Assembly: GCA_965222515.1 (NCBI GenBank)
Contig: CBDCUE010000015.1
Span: 55,591-119,590 of the forward strand
Source: CBDCUE01 sp965222515
Lineage (GTDB): Bacteria; Pseudomonadota; Alphaproteobacteria; Rickettsiales; JABIRX01
Direction: 5' to 3'
Length of the DNA: 64,000 bases
Below the pieces are notes generated by a model, which was not told the origin of the DNA, did no database searches, and saw only the letters and a program-made list of their open reading frames with translations. Every line of letters starts with the position of its first letter. Within the stretch, counting starts at the first letter, position 1. Positions 62,117-64,000 of the stretch are shown here, piece after piece. Position numbers and translations under genes: made by a program.

Positions 62117-62814
62117 TATATCCTTTATCTCCAAACAATTTTCCTTTTAGTGTTTTAGCTAAAGCAAGCACTGTATCTAGATCTGAACCATTACCCTTTG
62201 TAATAGACATATTAACTACTTCTGCTTTATGATTTATAAGCAAGTGTAACTTGAAACCAAAAAACCAGCCCATAGTTGACTTTCCTCTTGATGCTAGTCC
62301 TTTAAATGTTTTATGCCTTCTTATCCTTTGATTTTTACATACTGGAATGTATGTTGAATCAATATTAATAGCACCCTGTTTTTTCATTTTTATTAATTAT
62401 TTCTAATAAAAAAGAGCTAAGTGGCATAAATGCTATCTTTTGAATATGTGTAAACCTTGCATAACAAGGCATATTAGGAAAATACTTTTGTAAATTAGGC
62501 TTTGCAAACTCAATATAATAATTTTTAAAACAATCATAACTACTATTATTATACAATATTAATATACACATTATATCACTAGATTTAAGCCTGTCCTTCC
62601 CTTCTTTCCTTAATTTACTACTCTTTTCTGATATTAATTTTTGATTGAAGTACTTAAAAAATAATTTACAAAAATCATCTATTTGACAATATAGTTTTAT
62701 TAGTTCAATATCACTTACTAGCATAGCTTTTTTTATTTAGGTTAAAAAAAATATTAAAATGTCTATGCTAACTTTTTGCAAGGCTTTTTATTAAAAAAAA
62801 GCATAACTGGGGTT

Positions 62815-63331
62815 ATATCATAACCAATTCTTGATAACATTACTGAAATTTTTCTATAACCAAAAAATGGATGCTTACTCCATATTTCTCTTATATCATT
62901 AAGTAAATCTGATGAAATTATTCGGGGGCTTTTGTTGATAGTAATAGCTAGATTTTCCAACCTCTAATATCTGACATTGTTTGTTAATAGAAAAATGGGG
63001 GTGTGCTATATTTATAAAATTTTTTCTTGTTTCCATAGCTACTCCCCCAAGACTTTTTTTAAAAAAATCCCTCTCCATTATTACCTCTCCTATTTTCTCA
63101 TGAAGTTTTGAAATTTCTAAGCTTTTATTTGACAATTCAATGTTATTATTTGAACTAAATATCTCCTTACCTCCTTCTTTAAATTGCTTCACCCATTTAT
63201 TAATACAAGAGCTACTAATCTTAAATTCTTGACTTAATTCAGATACCGTAACTTGACCTTTTAAAATATTTCAATACCACTTGAAATTTAAAACTATTAC
63301 TATGGGTTTTTCTTATTTTTTTACTTAACAT
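62815..63331 (-). pseudogene. remnant of IS3 orfA and orfB
   Basis: From the ATG at 63331 the frame reads SKKIRKTHSNSFKFQVVLKY, then shifts near 63270 into LKGQVTVSELSQEFKISSSC and INKWVKQFKEGGKEIF, giving the OrfA helix-turn-helix and coiled coil (MERDFFKKSLG). OrfB starts with NFINIAHPHFSINKQCQIL and, after a further shift, keeps only IWSKHPFFGYRKISVMLSRI before truncation. Confidence 0.8.
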
Positions 63332-63447
63332 TTTTGTGATTATTAATTTTGTTTTTAAAAATTATTTTAATCTTTTTTTAACCAATAAATCAAAAAATAT
63401 TCTACCTTATTTTTTCTCAAATCCTGTCCAACTTTTTGGGCTCATCA
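62815..63447 (-). mobile_element. truncated IS3-family element 2
   Basis: The right terminus is TGATGAGCCC followed by AAAAAGTTGGACA on the minus strand, a typical IS3 end. The left part, with most of orfB, is missing beyond the IS982-like element. Its terminus and proteins differ from those of the IS3 element at 22.7-24.2 kb. Confidence 0.8.
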
Positions 63448-63559
63448 TATTGTATTACTATAACCTTCTTTTTTGATCTAGTTGAATGTTTTATATATTA
63501 ATACTCCATTTGCCTCACATATAAAAGCTACAAAATATTCAAAAGAATTAGATGTTAAG

Positions 63560-64000
63560 CTATGACAATTCCTCAAGACTTGAAGACCATTTTATTCTAG
63601 GTTTCATGTTTTTTTTAGTAATAATAAATTGTGTTTGCAATCCTTTTTGTGCTAATTCAATTTTATCATTGTTTTTTGTTATATATTTTCTTGGGAAAAA
63701 GAATGTATTCTTTTTAGCTTTTTTAACTTCATTTATTAAGGCTTCTGTTATAGAATTAGAGTTTATAACTCCTATCTTTTGATTATTTCTCCACTTACCA
63801 CTTATCAATGTAATATTTTTTAAATTAACTTTTAACCAATCACCTGCTACATTAACAAAATAAATAATCACCATTCTTCGACCATAATGGATATTCATCA
63901 ACAGCATTAGATGCTATAACCAAAGCTGTATCTACAGAAAGTGTTAACATTTGTTCTTTTAAAGAACTAGGAATTTCTTTACTAAAAAATTTTACTGCAG
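63560..64000 (-). pseudogene. 3' part of a gene with a WSxxGDYL motif, frameshifted
   Basis: Entering from the right edge, one frame reads KEQMLTLSVDTALVIASNAV, then DEYPLWSKNGDYLF. After an A4 run on the plus strand (63857-63860) it must shift by one base to continue VNVAGDWLKVNLKNITLISG, ending WSSSLEELS. The WS-x-x-G-x-YL pattern resembles a PD40/TolB-type beta-propeller blade, but the family is not certain. The gene is incomplete in the window. Confidence 0.5.

Larger units (their letters stand above)
60312..62724 (-). pseudogene. IS982-family transposase, frameshifted and interrupted
   Basis: The N-terminal part (62365-62724) has LYCQIDDFCKLFFKYFNQKL and DIMCILILYNNSSYDCFKNYY. The middle part (62117-62387, another frame) carries NIDSTYIPVCKNQR, HKTFKGLASRGKSTMGWFFG and FGDKGYI. 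The C-terminal part (60312-60621) continues ISKKIKNNLLSQGLELFT and IVETVIGSIKGFF, so the DDE residues are all traceable. A frameshift in an A-rich stretch near 62370 separates the first two parts. Confidence 0.85.
60304..62814 (-). mobile_element. IS982-like element interrupted by an IS5-like element
   Basis: Perfect 14-bp terminal inverted repeats AACCCCAGTTATGC (60304-60317) and GCATAACTGGGGTT (62801-62814). Its transposase is split by the IS5-like insertion at 60622-62116. The left flank is the cassette array and the right flank is an IS3 orfB, with no matching target duplication. The element therefore sits at a rearrangement junction. Confidence 0.85.

Noticed and set aside
63552..63782. 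Plus-strand hydrophobic ORF at the right edge
   Set aside because: It is the complement of a Lys/Asn-rich minus-strand coding region, which commonly yields spurious hydrophobic frames in AT-rich DNA.

Overview
The window is strongly AT-rich bacterial DNA. Core genes (pdxH, mnmE, recR, asd, ctaA/COX15-type heme A synthase, grxC, secA, uppP, argJ, tatB-tatC, holA, rsmD, ftsK, znuB-znuC, pgk, rpmB) look alphaproteobacterial. The low GC, an ankyrin-repeat gene, abundant decaying insertion sequences, homopolymer frameshifts and a putative effector point to a host-associated lineage near Rickettsiales or Holosporales. argJ shows that part of arginine synthesis is kept, which is unusual for strict Rickettsiales. 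The species cannot be named from the sequence alone.

Layout. 1-16.0 kb: housekeeping genes, three tRNAs (Leu-CAA, His-GUG, initiator Met), an ankyrin pseudogene and a 691-residue putative effector with a textbook promoter. A 23-bp intergenic motif recurs 32-45 nt upstream of recR, asd, secA and tRNA-Leu. 16.0-38.4 kb: a defence island on the minus strand with three complete type III restriction-modification systems. Each carries accessory genes: a Panacea (DUF4065) protein plus a two-helix membrane protein in the first, a KilA-N protein in the second, and an uncharacterised soluble protein plus another two-helix protein in the third. A truncated tyrosine recombinase, a dead IS3 element and a tandem pair of truncated IS5-like elements lie between them. 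38.5-47.4 kb: core genes again (tat, holA-rsmD, ftsK, zinc ABC transporter, pgk, rpmB) and one small unknown gene.

47.5-60.3 kb: the most striking feature, a tandem array of about 15 cassettes with periods of 843 or 849 bp, all on the minus strand. Each cassette has a 59-codon GTG-started ORF resembling the end of a secreted toxin, then 7 nt later a 162-167-codon gene with the look of an immunity protein. The non-immunity spacer is exactly 345 bp in 13 consecutive intervals, and the proteins are mosaics of a few alleles per site. No full-length toxin gene is in the window. I read this as an orphan toxin-tip/immunity cassette array, comparable in logic to silent cassettes at MafB, CdiA or Rhs loci. 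The family itself is not one I can name.

60.3-64.0 kb: nested insertion sequences (an IS5-like element inside an IS982-like element that abuts a broken IS3 element) and a frameshifted gene running off the right edge. IS elements truncate both ends of the cassette array.
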